From Paenibacillus sp. (GTDB lineage: Bacteria; Bacillota; Bacilli; Paenibacillales; Paenibacillaceae), in contig JAFWEX010000150.1 in assembly GCA_017512705.1 (NCBI GenBank), positions 310,001-374,000 of the forward strand: a DNA stretch of 64,000 nucleotides, given 5' to 3'. Below are positions 44,935 through 53,166 of the stretch, piece after piece. Numbering within the stretch: position 1 is the first letter of the stretch; each line of letters opens with the position of its first letter. The notes beneath the pieces are model-generated. The model was not told the origin of the DNA. It did not search any database and saw only the letters and a program-made list of their open reading frames with translations. The position numbers and the translations under genes are program-made.

Positions 44935-44969
44935 ATTCATCCGAGTTTAAGCTTTAAACTTGTCATCAT

Positions 44970-45058
44970 AAAAAAAGGGGTAGAACATGCAACTGGGTAT
45001 CCTCCCCGAGTCATTTAACGAACTCGGGAAAAGATACAACAGCTTCTGTTCCTACCCC
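44970..45058 (-). terminator. Terminator overlapping the end of the kinase gene
   Basis: On the minus strand GGGGTAGGAAC (inside the coding end) pairs with GTTCTACCCC, followed by seven T residues. A second hairpin CCCGAG/CTCGGG around the stop codon lies in the loop. On the plus strand a small AGTTTAA/TTAAACT hairpin at 44944-44960 follows the leader-peptide gene. Confidence 0.7.
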
Positions 45059-46912
45059 TTTTGTGCTTGTAAAACTGATCTGTCCATTCATGGCTTCCAC
45101 GATACGGAACGTCACCATCATTCCTAGTCCAGTGCCTTTGATCTTGTTGGAGAAATACGGTTCTCCTAATCGAGACAAGGCTTCCTCACTCATCCCCTCA
45201 CCATTGTCTCTAACATGCACCTTAACTTGGCCATCCTGTGAGTATGCCCAGATATCAATCTGGCCTCCCCCTCCCTGAAACGCCTCTATACTATTCTTAA
45301 TAATGTTGATAAAAGCCTGTTTGAACTTTGAAGAATTTCCACGAATGTATAGATTCGGCGGGATATCTGTTGTAATTTTCCCACCTTCCAAGTTAGCCAT
45401 CGGTACAAGTATGCCTTCAATATGATCAAATTCATGCGAAATATTCAACGATATAATATGATCGAATTCCGGTTTGGCAAAAGTTAAGAAATCAGTGATA
45501 ATGCCAGAAGCTCGGTCAAGTTCCTCCAGTGCGATTCGCACGTAACCTTTATTCTTATTATCTTCCTGCTCTGTCATAAGTTGAAGAAAACCTCGCGTCA
45601 CCTGAAGCGGATTACGTACTTCATGTGCAACGGACGCGGCAAGCTCGCTAATAATCTCCATCTTCTCCGATCGTTGCAATTCATTGTTAAACAGCTCCAG
45701 TTCCTTGGAGTACTCCAGTACTTTATTATGTTTCTCCGCGAAACGGCTTCCAAGAATGGCAATTAACGAGATTACAAATGCAACCATAGACCATTTCCAC
45801 CAAAAGAGATGGTAGGTCCCATTACGCTGAAAGTACCACAACAGTTCAAGCACGCTGATCAGAGAAAAAGTACCAAAACCGGATGCTAACAGTATAGCTT
45901 CGCGATTGCGTTGCAATGCTCTTGTGATCGTACCAGCCAGCAGGATAATCAATAGAATAACCAGTACAATGCCAACTACATGCGTCACGAACAAACTATA
46001 CAGCAGATTCCATTGCCCGCCAGAGACCACATATATAAATAACGAAAACAATGCAATACTTGAATAGGTCCATTGAATTTTTCTTATTTTGGTGAATATT
46101 CCGTAGACTCCGGGACCAATGATCTGTTCAAAGAAATAACAAAGCGCCGGCATCCCCAGTAGCATAGCTGTATCAAATAGGACTGAATATAAATCGCCAT
46201 AGACTTGATAGAAAGTGTACAGGAACTTCGAGTATGTAATAACCATCGTCCCGATTGAACCCATCACAACGCATAGTGATATCCATAACCCCTTATGAAA
46301 CTTCCCTAGGAAAAATGTGCAGCTCAACATAATCAGCGAGGTGAATACGAAAGTTGAACCCAAAATGATATCCATGAGCCCATTATGAATATATCGCTCC
46401 TGCAGCATTGCGTAGGGCCCTACCTGGACATCCCCTTGAATGCCTACCCATCCTCTTTCATTTTGTGCCCAAACATAGAGAGTATTGCCGGAATGATCAG
46501 CAGATAGCGGTAAAAAAACAGCATTATTATCGTAATTATAGTGGTAATTCTCGTACACTTTCCGATCTTCAAGATAGATTACAACATGAGTACCTTTAAT
46601 ATTTTCGAAACGAATCGCTGAACTTCCATCATGTAAAGAGGGAATGGTTAGGCGTGTCCACAAAGAACCGGATGGCTCTTTAGTAACGTCCATGATTTGG
46701 TCAGCACTCTGTCTCTCCCAAATCTCGTCCTCTCCCATTACTTCACTAATGAAACCTTGATCTCCAGCTTTCCCCCATTTCACTTCCCATCCGGTTATGG
46801 ATGTAGGCTCCTCAATTTCCTCTGGCGCGGCAAGCATAAGTCCATGTGGCATGCACAAAATCATCCACACCGTCATCCATACGATGATGATTGCTTTGGG
46901 TACATTCCTCAT
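45011..46912 (-). CDS. Membrane sensor histidine kinase with 7TM-DISM-like input
   Basis: A 633-residue sensor kinase. After a signal segment (about 8-28) comes an extracytoplasmic domain of about 140 residues resembling 7TMR-DISM sensors (SLWTRLTIPSLHDGSSAIRF, AVFLPLSADHSGNTLYVWAQ). Seven or eight membrane segments (about 180-390), a short coiled coil, a HisKA domain with His430 (SVAHEVRNPLQ) and a HATPase domain (NIIKNSIEAF, DNGEGM, GTGLGM) follow. No response regulator gene is adjacent, which is common for kinases feeding Spo0F or other phosphorelays. It faces the ComQX-like pair tail to tail and is a candidate receptor. GAGGTG lies before the ATG. Confidence 0.88.
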   Translation of the reverse strand: MRNVPKAIIIVWMTVWMILCMPHGLMLAAPEEIEEPTSITGWEVKWGKAGDQGFISEVMGEDEIWERQSADQIMDVTKEPSGSLWTRLTIPSLHDGSSAIRFENIKGTHVVIYLEDRKVYENYHYNYDNNAVFLPLSADHSGNTLYVWAQNERGWVGIQGDVQVGPYAMLQERYIHNGLMDIILGSTFVFTSLIMLSCTFFLGKFHKGLWISLCVVMGSIGTMVITYSKFLYTFYQVYGDLYSVLFDTAMLLGMPALCYFFEQIIGPGVYGIFTKIRKIQWTYSSIALFSLFIYVVSGGQWNLLYSLFVTHVVGIVLVILLIILLAGTITRALQRNREAILLASGFGTFSLISVLELLWYFQRNGTYHLFWWKWSMVAFVISLIAILGSRFAEKHNKVLEYSKELELFNNELQRSEKMEIISELAASVAHEVRNPLQVTRGFLQLMTEQEDNKNKGYVRIALEELDRASGIITDFLTFAKPEFDHIISLNISHEFDHIEGILVPMANLEGGKITTDIPPNLYIRGNSSKFKQAFINIIKNSIEAFQGGGGQIDIWAYSQDGQVKVHVRDNGEGMSEEALSRLGEPYFSNKIKGTGLGMMVTFRIVEAMNGQISFTSTKGVGTEAVVSFPEFVK

Positions 46913-47064
46913 TCAACAGCACCTCAAAGTTTTTATTTTCTCTTATTAAGTTCTCTTCATAATATCATTCGCCATCACTTATCATGTCACCTTCTTCAGT
47001 AAATACATTTTTCACATATAAGTATATTTATAGCCTTTTTTCCATTTTATTGTTATATGAATCG

Positions 47065-47346
47065 TTAGTTTCGTAAATCCTCAAACTGATTTTCAATCAT
47101 TTCACGTTCCTTCTGCTCCACTTTCGTTCGAAATTCGAGCCACTGCTCAGTCTCTTCGTCATCGTAAATGGTCCATATATCAGAGAACAGGAAATCACGT
47201 AACTGGACCACCTGCCCGGACCATATTCCCCCCACCCAGAACAAACCGTCTGGACGTCGAATGACGGTACGAGAAAATCCGGGTGTGGATGCCTTTTGTC
47301 CAATCCGAATACGGGTAATCATATTACCAAGTGTGAACCAGTCCAC
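47065..47346 (-). CDS. Small conserved-looking protein of unknown function
   Basis: A 93-residue soluble protein I do not recognise, rich in Trp and charged residues (DWFTLGNMITRIRIGQ, LFWVGGIWSGQVVQLRDFLF, then an acidic-basic helical tail). A good ribosome site supports it: AGGAGG seven bases before GTG 47346 (another GTG lies six bases upstream). Transcribed in the same direction as the kinase but 150 bases upstream of it. Confidence 0.6.
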   Translation of the reverse strand: MDWFTLGNMITRIRIGQKASTPGFSRTVIRRPDGLFWVGGIWSGQVVQLRDFLFSDIWTIYDDEETEQWLEFRTKVEQKEREMIENQFEDLRN

Positions 47347-47486
47347 GAGCACTCCTCCTTATCAAACTTCATCATAACATAGGCAAAACGGGAAAAGTTG
47401 TAAAAGCGGCTCCCGCGATTCAATCGCGTGAATCATGTGTAATGGTTTTTCAAAGCAAATACTCACGATATAAGGAGATGATCAGA

Positions 47487-47648
47487 ATGAATGAGCCTCA
47501 TCGTACAGTAGAAGTTGAGCATAAGGATGTTCAGCACAAATCAGATTCGAGTATGGTTGCTTCCACTTTTATTAAATATGCTGCATACATCATTATCTTT
47601 TTTGGTTTTCTCTACTTCCTCGTGAAGTATGTATTTCCGAAATTTTAA
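47487..47648 (+). CDS. Small single-pass membrane protein
   Basis: A 53-residue peptide: a polar, His-rich N-terminus (NEPHRTVEVEHKDVQHKSD) and one membrane helix (YAAYIIIFFGFLYFLVKYVF, about 32-51). AAGGAG lies nine bases before ATG 47487; the longer frame from 47442 has no site. Function unknown. Topology would be N-terminus in with a short basic end. Confidence 0.65.
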   Translation: MNEPHRTVEVEHKDVQHKSDSSMVASTFIKYAAYIIIFFGFLYFLVKYVFPKF

Positions 47649-47751
47649 TGAAATCTCTAACATAATTTGTTCGATTTAAGGGGATAATAACATGCCTCGA
47701 TTCCGATGAAAACACGATTTTATATACTTTTGTGGAAGGAAGTGCCTAATT

Positions 47752-48123
47752 ATGTCTGACAAGCCGATTAGTAACGTAGAGAGTGAACGCTATTACGATC
47801 GCTATCAGAGATCTCGTGATATTCCTCCTGAAACCGAAATCCCTGTGGGAGACATGGATACCTTTGATGAAGTTGCAGGCAGCCGCATTGAAATGGATGA
47901 TTCCGATCTGCCGCCTGTTGCCTCTACTGATCTGGATGATGAAGGACTGGAATCCCGTTTGACTGAACCTCCGTTGGAATCTGTACCTGATGCGGATCAA
48001 GTGCAACCTGGCAGCCCCGTTGACCCTGCCGCACCTGATCCGGATGCCTTACATGGAACAGATCTGTTAAACGGAGCCGGTGCTGACGCCAAGCCACAGC
48101 AAAACATCTTGCCGCCACGCTAG
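47752..48123 (+). CDS. Acidic, probably disordered protein
   Basis: A 123-residue, strongly acidic, Pro-rich protein without hydrophobic segments (ESERYYDRYQRSRDIPPETE, then Asp/Pro-rich sequence to PQQNILPPR). No domain recognised; probably disordered. GGAAGGAAGTG precedes the ATG and a terminator follows, so it looks like a real gene. It follows the small membrane protein gene by about 100 bases. Confidence 0.6.
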   Translation: MSDKPISNVESERYYDRYQRSRDIPPETEIPVGDMDTFDEVAGSRIEMDDSDLPPVASTDLDDEGLESRLTEPPLESVPDADQVQPGSPVDPAAPDPDALHGTDLLNGAGADAKPQQNILPPR

Positions 48124-48184
48124 ATATCTGGACATGAATGATGTGAATTCAACATGCTGTATCTTTCGGTTGTATCATTATATT

Positions 48185-48222
48185 GAAGCCCTCTTCTCGC
48201 TAGGGGGCTTCTTATTTTTATT
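48185..48222 (+). terminator. Terminator after the acidic protein gene
   Basis: GAAGCCCTC pairs with GGGGGCTTC, with one wobble, followed by TTATTTTTATT. Confidence 0.8.
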
Positions 48223-48362
48223 CTTATCGTAATGCTTAGGTCAGCAATACAAACAACTGCTGAAACAGGTTCCCCCATAAGTTGCTGCACCTCCCCCGAT
48301 ACAGATGCATCTCAGTTCATTTATCCCTGTGCTATATCTAACCAGCGCTAAATCCGCTCACA

Positions 48363-48392
48363 TTGCCATTCAGTATCAAAAAACGGTATGAT
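48363..48392 (+). promoter_or_regulatory. SigA promoter of the cyclophilin lipoprotein gene
   Basis: TTGCCA (48363-48368), an 18-base spacer and TATGAT (48387-48392), about 65 bases before the start codon. Between the terminator and this promoter (48223-48362) I see nothing else. Confidence 0.55.
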
Positions 48393-48462
48393 AGTTGAAG
48401 AAATATCCAAACTATATTTCTTGAAAATTCGTTGTTATAGCGAACCAAGGAGGAACCTATTC

Positions 48463-49125
48463 ATGTCTTTACGGTGGAAAAAAACAACCGCAGTATCCCT
48501 TGTCCTGGCGATGCTGTTAATCGTTATGAGCGGGTGCGTACGCCCTGCAAGCAATGCTGCGCAAACGCCGGTTCCGGCTCCGCCGGAAGGGCCGAATCCT
48601 GTAGCGACGATTGAGATGCAGGATGGGCAGAAGATTGTCATTGAGCTACAACCTGAAATTGCACCAAATACGGTGTACAATTTTATCTCACTGGCGAACA
48701 AAGGCTTCTATGATGGAACCATATTTCACCGTGTTATTCCGGGCTTCATGATTCAAGGTGGCGACCCCAACGGTGATGGTTCAGGCGGACCAGGCTATAC
48801 CATCAAAGGTGAGTTCACCTCTAACGGTCATAAAAACCATCTATTGCATACCCGTGGAGTGATCTCTATGGCACGCAAATCAGACAATCTAGATTCAGCC
48901 GGTTCTCAATTTTTTATTATGCTGTCCGAGGCCGACTATCTTGATAACTCTTATGCTACTTTTGGCAAAGTAACCGAAGGTATGGATGTAGTTGATGGTA
49001 TAGCAGCACAACAGATCGGCAAGCGCGACAAACCGGTAACGGACCAGGTGATGAAAAAAGTAACAGTAGATACTCACGGTCTTGAGTATCCAGAACCTGT
49101 GAAGATTACGGAAGATAATAAGTAA
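48463..49125 (+). CDS. Cyclophilin-type peptidyl-prolyl isomerase lipoprotein
   Basis: A 220-residue extracytoplasmic foldase. The lipoprotein signal ends in VMSGC (Cys25), followed by an Ala/Pro linker. The cyclophilin domain begins near residue 45 (VATIEMQDGQKIVIELQPEI) with NTVYNFISLANKGFYDGTIF, HRVIPGFMIQGGDPNGDGSG and SAGSQFFIMLSEA, the classic active-site segments. ATG 48463 is preceded by AAGGAGG at nine bases. It catalyses proline cis-trans isomerisation in proteins folding outside the membrane. Single gene, with promoter and terminator. Confidence 0.95.
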   Translation: MSLRWKKTTAVSLVLAMLLIVMSGCVRPASNAAQTPVPAPPEGPNPVATIEMQDGQKIVIELQPEIAPNTVYNFISLANKGFYDGTIFHRVIPGFMIQGGDPNGDGSGGPGYTIKGEFTSNGHKNHLLHTRGVISMARKSDNLDSAGSQFFIMLSEADYLDNSYATFGKVTEGMDVVDGIAAQQIGKRDKPVTDQVMKKVTVDTHGLEYPEPVKITEDNK

Positions 49126-49148
49126 ACCATCCTCTATATGAACAAACA

Positions 49149-49190
49149 AAAGCTCTGTCCTGTGCATTCGGCGCAGAGCAGAGCTTATTT
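49149..49190 (+). terminator. Terminator after the cyclophilin gene
   Basis: AAGCTCTG (49150-49157) pairs with CAGAGCTT (49179-49186), with a further CTG/CAG step inside, followed by ATTT. Confidence 0.75.
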
Positions 49191-49258
49191 AATGATAGCG
49201 TTTACATAAATGACTAGTTAAAACATCTTTTTTAGCAACGGATAACAACTCAATGCAT

Positions 49259-49360
49259 CTACCCCAACAAACGCAGCCACCCGATGATCGCAATCCATAA
49301 TGGGAAACTAAAGGCTATCCCCCATGCAAGCCCTTTCAACACACTGCCGTCTGCTTCCAC
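49259..49360 (-). CDS. Tiny single-pass membrane protein (33 residues)
   Basis: A 33-codon ORF below usual cut-offs. It starts at GTG 49360 with AAGGAG nine bases upstream. The sequence is MEADGSVLKGLAWG followed by a hydrophobic, Trp-rich helix (AFSFPLWIAIIGWLRLLG). Good ribosome site and a clean transmembrane profile support translation. No function can be given. It fills a gap of about 430 bases between the cyclophilin and the DUF3886-like gene. Confidence 0.5.
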   Translation of the reverse strand: MEADGSVLKGLAWGIAFSFPLWIAIIGWLRLLG

Positions 49361-49559
49361 GAACAACGACTCCTTTCTCCAGGGAATAGTCGTAGTATCG
49401 GTACCATTATATGGTTTTATACCTCTATTCATTCGTTATGACACCGCCTTTTTCCTGCAACCACTTCTGTAACTTCATGGCATGAGCAATATGAACCTGA
49501 TATACTATGACTACGATAACGATATGGATTATGTTCATGTTTGGAAAGGAGATTTTCCT

Positions 49560-49820
49560 ATGGCAAAATCGAAAAGACACACCCCGGCACCCAAAGCTCA
49601 GACTCAAGACAAACCGACCACGCTAAAAGATCTCCTCAGTAGTGATGTGCTTGAGAAACTAAAAGCACAGGCTGACGAAGCCAAAGCTGCGGAAGCACAT
49701 CGTAAGGAACAGGAACGTCTACAGGCAGAGGAAGCTCGCAAAGCGGAGCAGAAACGGCGCGATAATGATTTTGAATATTTGCTGAATAATAGTTCGATGG
49801 ATTGGAAGAAACACAAGTAA
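49560..49820 (+). CDS. YqkE-like (DUF3886) small charged protein
   Basis: An 86-residue protein resembling B. subtilis YqkE: a basic N-terminus, then a long charged helix (LKDLLSSDVLEKLKAQADEA and a Glu/Lys/Arg/Ala-rich run) and the conserved end FEYLLNNSSMDWKKHK. Probably coiled coil; function unknown. ATG 49560 has AAAGGAG eight bases upstream; the open frame begins at 49482 without support. Confidence 0.8.
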   Translation: MAKSKRHTPAPKAQTQDKPTTLKDLLSSDVLEKLKAQADEAKAAEAHRKEQERLQAEEARKAEQKRRDNDFEYLLNNSSMDWKKHK

Positions 49821-49905
49821 CCCAGGAAAGACTGAAAGTCTGTCTATCGGTGTTGGTCCCTCCTCTATCATTAATCGCTGAAGTTTAAACCATACCTGAA
49901 TTCAT

Positions 49906-49935
49906 AAACAGAACCTAACAAGGTTCTGTTTTTTA
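49906..49935 (+). terminator. Terminator after the YqkE-like gene
   Basis: ACAGAACC and GGTTCTGT form an eight-pair stem with a short loop, followed by TTTTT. Confidence 0.88.
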
Positions 49936-50018
49936 ATATGCGGACATATGATTCAGCCCCCTCATGACGGGTATTTAGAAGTAAAGTAGTTGAGGACACT
50001 TTATACACGGAGGGATCG

Positions 50019-50816
50019 ATGATGGCTGAACAGCGTTTGGAAGGCAAAGTGGCAATTGTTACTGGAGGTGGCTCGGGCATTGGTCAGGCTTCCGCAATTC
50101 GTTTCGCTGAACATGGAGCCAAAGTATATATGCTGGATCGTACACCGGAGAACGCAGAAGAAACCAAACAAATCATTGAAAAGGCTGGCGGCGAAGCTTA
50201 CGTCATTGCATGTGATATCTCCAGACCTGAGGAAGTACAAAAAGCAATAGATCAGGCGGCAGCAGAAGCAGGCAAGCTGGATATTGTTTTCGCTAATGCC
50301 GGCATCAATGGTGCGATGGCTCCAATCGAAACGATGAAGATCGAGGATTGGGATCAGACGATGGAGATTAATATGCGCGGCACGTTTGCAACAGTGAAAT
50401 ATGCCATCCCTCATCTGAAAGATCGTGGCGGTAGCATCATTATCACCAGCTCGATTAATGGCAACCGCGTGTTCTCGGGAATCGGTTTTTCTGCATACGC
50501 TTCCAGTAAGGCTGGTCAAACTGCGTTTACCAAAATGGCTGCACTCGAGCTCGCTCGGTACAAAATTCGTGTGAATGCGGTATGTCCAGGCGCAATTGAT
50601 ACGAATATTGACGACAATACGTATCCATCGGACGATCTGAAAGATGTTCAGATTCCAGTGGAGTTCCCTGAAGGACATGAACACCCCCTCAAAGGTGAAC
50701 CAGGGACATCTGAGCAAGTGGCCAATCTGGTGCTGTTCCTGGCTTCGGATGAAGCCTCTCATGTGACAGGGACACGAATCTATGTGGATGGAGCCGAATC
50801 CCTTTTGCGTGGATAA
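50019..50816 (+). CDS. SDR family NAD(P)-dependent oxidoreductase
   Basis: A 265-residue classical short-chain dehydrogenase. The cofactor motif TGGGSGIG is at 15-22, NAG at 93-95, the catalytic Ser145 in ITSSINGN, and Tyr160 and Lys164 in YASSK. Asp40 after the second strand (YMLDR) favours NAD(H). Substrate cannot be told. GGAGGG precedes ATG 50019 by four bases and ATG 50022 by seven; the protein starts M(M)AEQRLEGK either way. Confidence 0.92.
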   Translation: MMAEQRLEGKVAIVTGGGSGIGQASAIRFAEHGAKVYMLDRTPENAEETKQIIEKAGGEAYVIACDISRPEEVQKAIDQAAAEAGKLDIVFANAGINGAMAPIETMKIEDWDQTMEINMRGTFATVKYAIPHLKDRGGSIIITSSINGNRVFSGIGFSAYASSKAGQTAFTKMAALELARYKIRVNAVCPGAIDTNIDDNTYPSDDLKDVQIPVEFPEGHEHPLKGEPGTSEQVANLVLFLASDEASHVTGTRIYVDGAESLLRG

Positions 50817-50839
50817 CTCCCCCTCTCCTTTTTCAAATA

Positions 50840-50893
50840 ACGTTAAAATAAAACGACCCGCAAATGCACTGGATGCCCAGAAGTTTGCGGGTT
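50840..50893 (-). terminator. Terminator between convergent SDR and membrane protein genes
   Basis: GACCCGCAAA (50855-50864) pairs with TTTGCGGGTT (50884-50893) except at one end. On the minus strand CGTTTTATTTTAAC follows, so it chiefly serves the membrane protein gene. Confidence 0.75.
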
Positions 50894-50916
50894 ATCTACA
50901 TGATTACAAGATGACA

Positions 50917-51693
50917 TCAGCTTTTGGAATGAATCCGAGGTTGCTCCTCCTGTTTACCACTTATGCGTCTCAAGCGCTCAGGGATGGCAAAGAACAAAAC
51001 ATATAGCAGGGAGAATAATACCAATGCAAGAACTTCTTCTCCAAGAATGTAAATTGGATATGGCCCAAGCATATCGATAACAGAGGGCGTACTTGGCTTA
51101 TGTCTTAGAAACATGTAATTGGCCCCTAATGCCACATCCACAATATATACAAAGAGGGCCGCGATGTTCACAAATATCATGGAGCCAGCGACAGATCGCC
51201 ATCCTGGACGAAGCTGTTCCACCCATGTCATATAGAGCAGTGCAAGAATAATCATCGCATGAGCTACAAAAAATTGAATGAAACGGAAATGGGCAAAGGC
51301 ATATCCCAAATTCGGTGTTACAATGGCCATCAAAGCACCTGCAATGCCAGAAAATATCAAAGCCGAATATAACCACCGCGAGCGCGTTAATAATAACAGA
51401 GCTGATAATAGTAGAGACAAGCTGCACAGCTCTAATGGCAGTGAGGTTTGCAAGCTCCAGATCTCTCCGTACACATACCAGCACTGAAGTACAATCTCAC
51501 AACTAACCATCAATCCTGCCAATCCGATACGCATCAAGCGACTTGAACGTTCAGGTAGTGAACGAAGCTGATGCCTGAAGAGAAATAACAGGATTAGGAG
51601 TGCAGCAATGATGATGATGGTTACAATATGTGAAGTGGAGAATGCCACAAAAGGCTCTGCATCATACGGGTCAAGCCAAGGTGGGTAGTCCAT
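50917..51693 (-). CDS. TIGR02206/YwaF-like integral membrane protein
   Basis: A 258-residue membrane protein with seven predicted helices, related to the YwaF/TMEM164 family. Conserved features include the N-terminal FSTSHIVTIIIIAALL, the helix LPLELCSLSLLLSALLL, HFRFIQFFVAHAMIILALLY with paired His, and the LGPYPIYILGEEVLAL segment before the last helix. Function is not established in bacteria. AAGGAG lies about 13 bases before the ATG and AAGG nearer. Confidence 0.85.
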   Translation of the reverse strand: MDYPPWLDPYDAEPFVAFSTSHIVTIIIIAALLILLFLFRHQLRSLPERSSRLMRIGLAGLMVSCEIVLQCWYVYGEIWSLQTSLPLELCSLSLLLSALLLLTRSRWLYSALIFSGIAGALMAIVTPNLGYAFAHFRFIQFFVAHAMIILALLYMTWVEQLRPGWRSVAGSMIFVNIAALFVYIVDVALGANYMFLRHKPSTPSVIDMLGPYPIYILGEEVLALVLFSLLYVLFFAIPERLRRISGKQEEQPRIHSKS

Positions 51694-51856
51694 GCCTTAT
51701 CTCTCTCCTTTTACGCTTGTTAATAGGGATATTATTACCGACACGGCTAGTAACTTTTTCTTATTTTGCCACTGAACTCCACAGCTGTCCAGCCTCATCT
51801 GAATTAAGCATTGTGTTTTAAATATCTTTATGTTAAGATAAAATCAGAAACAAACA

Positions 51857-51871
51857 TACTAAAAGTTAGTA
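51857..51871. promoter_or_regulatory. Palindrome upstream of the ring-cleaving dioxygenase gene
   Basis: TACTAAAAGTTAGTA is a perfect palindrome (six-base arms, three-base centre), 128 bases before ATG 51999. In Bacillus such quinone-responsive genes are controlled by MarR/DUF24-type repressors on similar palindromes. The rest of 51694-51998 is AT-rich without other clear signals. Confidence 0.45.
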
Positions 51872-51998
51872 GCTTTACAATATGAATTAAAAATTAACAC
51901 TTCTTATTTATCTTATATCTTACCTATATGGATCTTTAGCGTTTCATCCTGTCCATGAAACATTTGTTATCGACTCAACCTTAATTTTAGGAGGAATT

Positions 51999-52976
51999 AT
52001 GATGCTAATCAAAGGACTTCACCACGTATCCGCACTTACTGCACAAGCCGATCAGAACTACCGCTTCTATACTGAAATCATGGGTCTGCGCCTGATCAAA
52101 AAAACCGTTAATCAGGATGATGTATCTGTCTATCACCTGTTCTATGGAGATGAGATAGGAAATCCAGGTACAGAACTTACCTTCTTCGAGATTCCAATGG
52201 CTGGTCGCACACGCGAAGGCGTTAACAGCATCTCAGCTACTTCACTACGTGTGCCCAATGATGCAGCCCTTGCCTATTGGGTACAACGCTTCGATGAATA
52301 TGAAGTACCGCACGGCGAAATTGTAGAACGAGGCGGTCGCGCAACACTGGCTTTGACTGACTTCGAAGGTATGCGTCTGATCCTTGTCTCAGATGAACAT
52401 AACTCAGGCGTTGCTGGTGGTACACCATGGGATCGAAGCCCGGTGCCTTCAGAATTCGCTATAGTTGGATTGGGGCCAATTCATCTGACTGTACGAGATG
52501 CTTCACTCACAACTCCTGTGCTTACGGAACTGCTTGGATTCAGAGCTAAAGGTAGCTATCCTGCTTTTACACCGGGGCAACCCGATGTGTTTGTGTTCGA
52601 GTCTGGTGAAGGTGGCAGTGGTACTGAAGTTCACCTTGAGGAGCGCAACGATCTTGCGCAGGAACGACCTGGACGCGGTAGTGTGCACCACGTAGCATTC
52701 CGTGTAGATAATGAGGAAGAATTGAGACAATGGGTTGACCGGGTACACCAGTTCCAATTCCCAAGCTCTGGTTTTGTAGACCGCTTCTACTTCCGCTCCC
52801 TGTACTTCCGCGAAGCTAACGGTATTTTGTTCGAGCTGGCTACAGATGGTCCGGGATTTGATACAGACGAGGACTTCGCTACGCTAGGAGAATCGCTTGC
52901 TTTACCACCATTTTTGGAAGGACGCCGTGCTGAGATTGAGGCCAACCTTAAACCGCTGGATACCATCATTCGTTAA
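51999..52976 (+). CDS. Ring-cleaving dioxygenase (MhqO/MhqA-like, VOC fold)
   Basis: A 325-residue protein with two vicinal-oxygen-chelate modules, like MhqO/MhqA proteins that protect Bacillus from quinones by ring cleavage. The metal ligands are visible: a His in IKGLHHVSAL (residues 8-9), a His in GSVHHVAFRV (about 226-227) and a Glu in GILFELATDGPGF (about 278). The DRFYFRSLYFREANG segment is typical of this group. TTAGGAGG lies just before ATGATG; the first ATG is 51999. Expression is probably induced by thiol-reactive compounds, judged from the upstream palindrome and family habits. Confidence 0.9.
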   Translation: MMLIKGLHHVSALTAQADQNYRFYTEIMGLRLIKKTVNQDDVSVYHLFYGDEIGNPGTELTFFEIPMAGRTREGVNSISATSLRVPNDAALAYWVQRFDEYEVPHGEIVERGGRATLALTDFEGMRLILVSDEHNSGVAGGTPWDRSPVPSEFAIVGLGPIHLTVRDASLTTPVLTELLGFRAKGSYPAFTPGQPDVFVFESGEGGSGTEVHLEERNDLAQERPGRGSVHHVAFRVDNEEELRQWVDRVHQFQFPSSGFVDRFYFRSLYFREANGILFELATDGPGFDTDEDFATLGESLALPPFLEGRRAEIEANLKPLDTIIR

Positions 52977-53046
52977 TTGAGTTAATTCAATGAATTGCGT
53001 TTAATTGACCTGAAATCTGCCAAGTATTAGGCTGAGTTTTAAAAAT

Positions 53047-53117
53047 AAAAACGATGTTCACCTAGCCTTTCTGAACTAATTCTGGTTCAGGGAGGACAAG
53101 TGAAACATCGTTTTTTG
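53047..53117. terminator. Terminator between convergent genes
   Basis: AACGATGTTCAC (53050-53061) pairs with GTGAAACATCGTT (53100-53112) with a bulge, and CTGAAC/GTTCAG forms an inner stem. Six T residues follow on the plus strand, and an A-rich flank supplies T residues on the minus strand. Confidence 0.8.
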
Positions 53118-53166
53118 ATGCTGATTTTTTTCACGGATTTCCATGCCACGAGATAAGGATTTTGTG

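Noticed and set aside
49284-49472. A 62-codon plus-strand ORF over the 33-residue membrane peptide
   Set aside because: No ribosome site; the antisense frame at 49259-49360 has a much better start.
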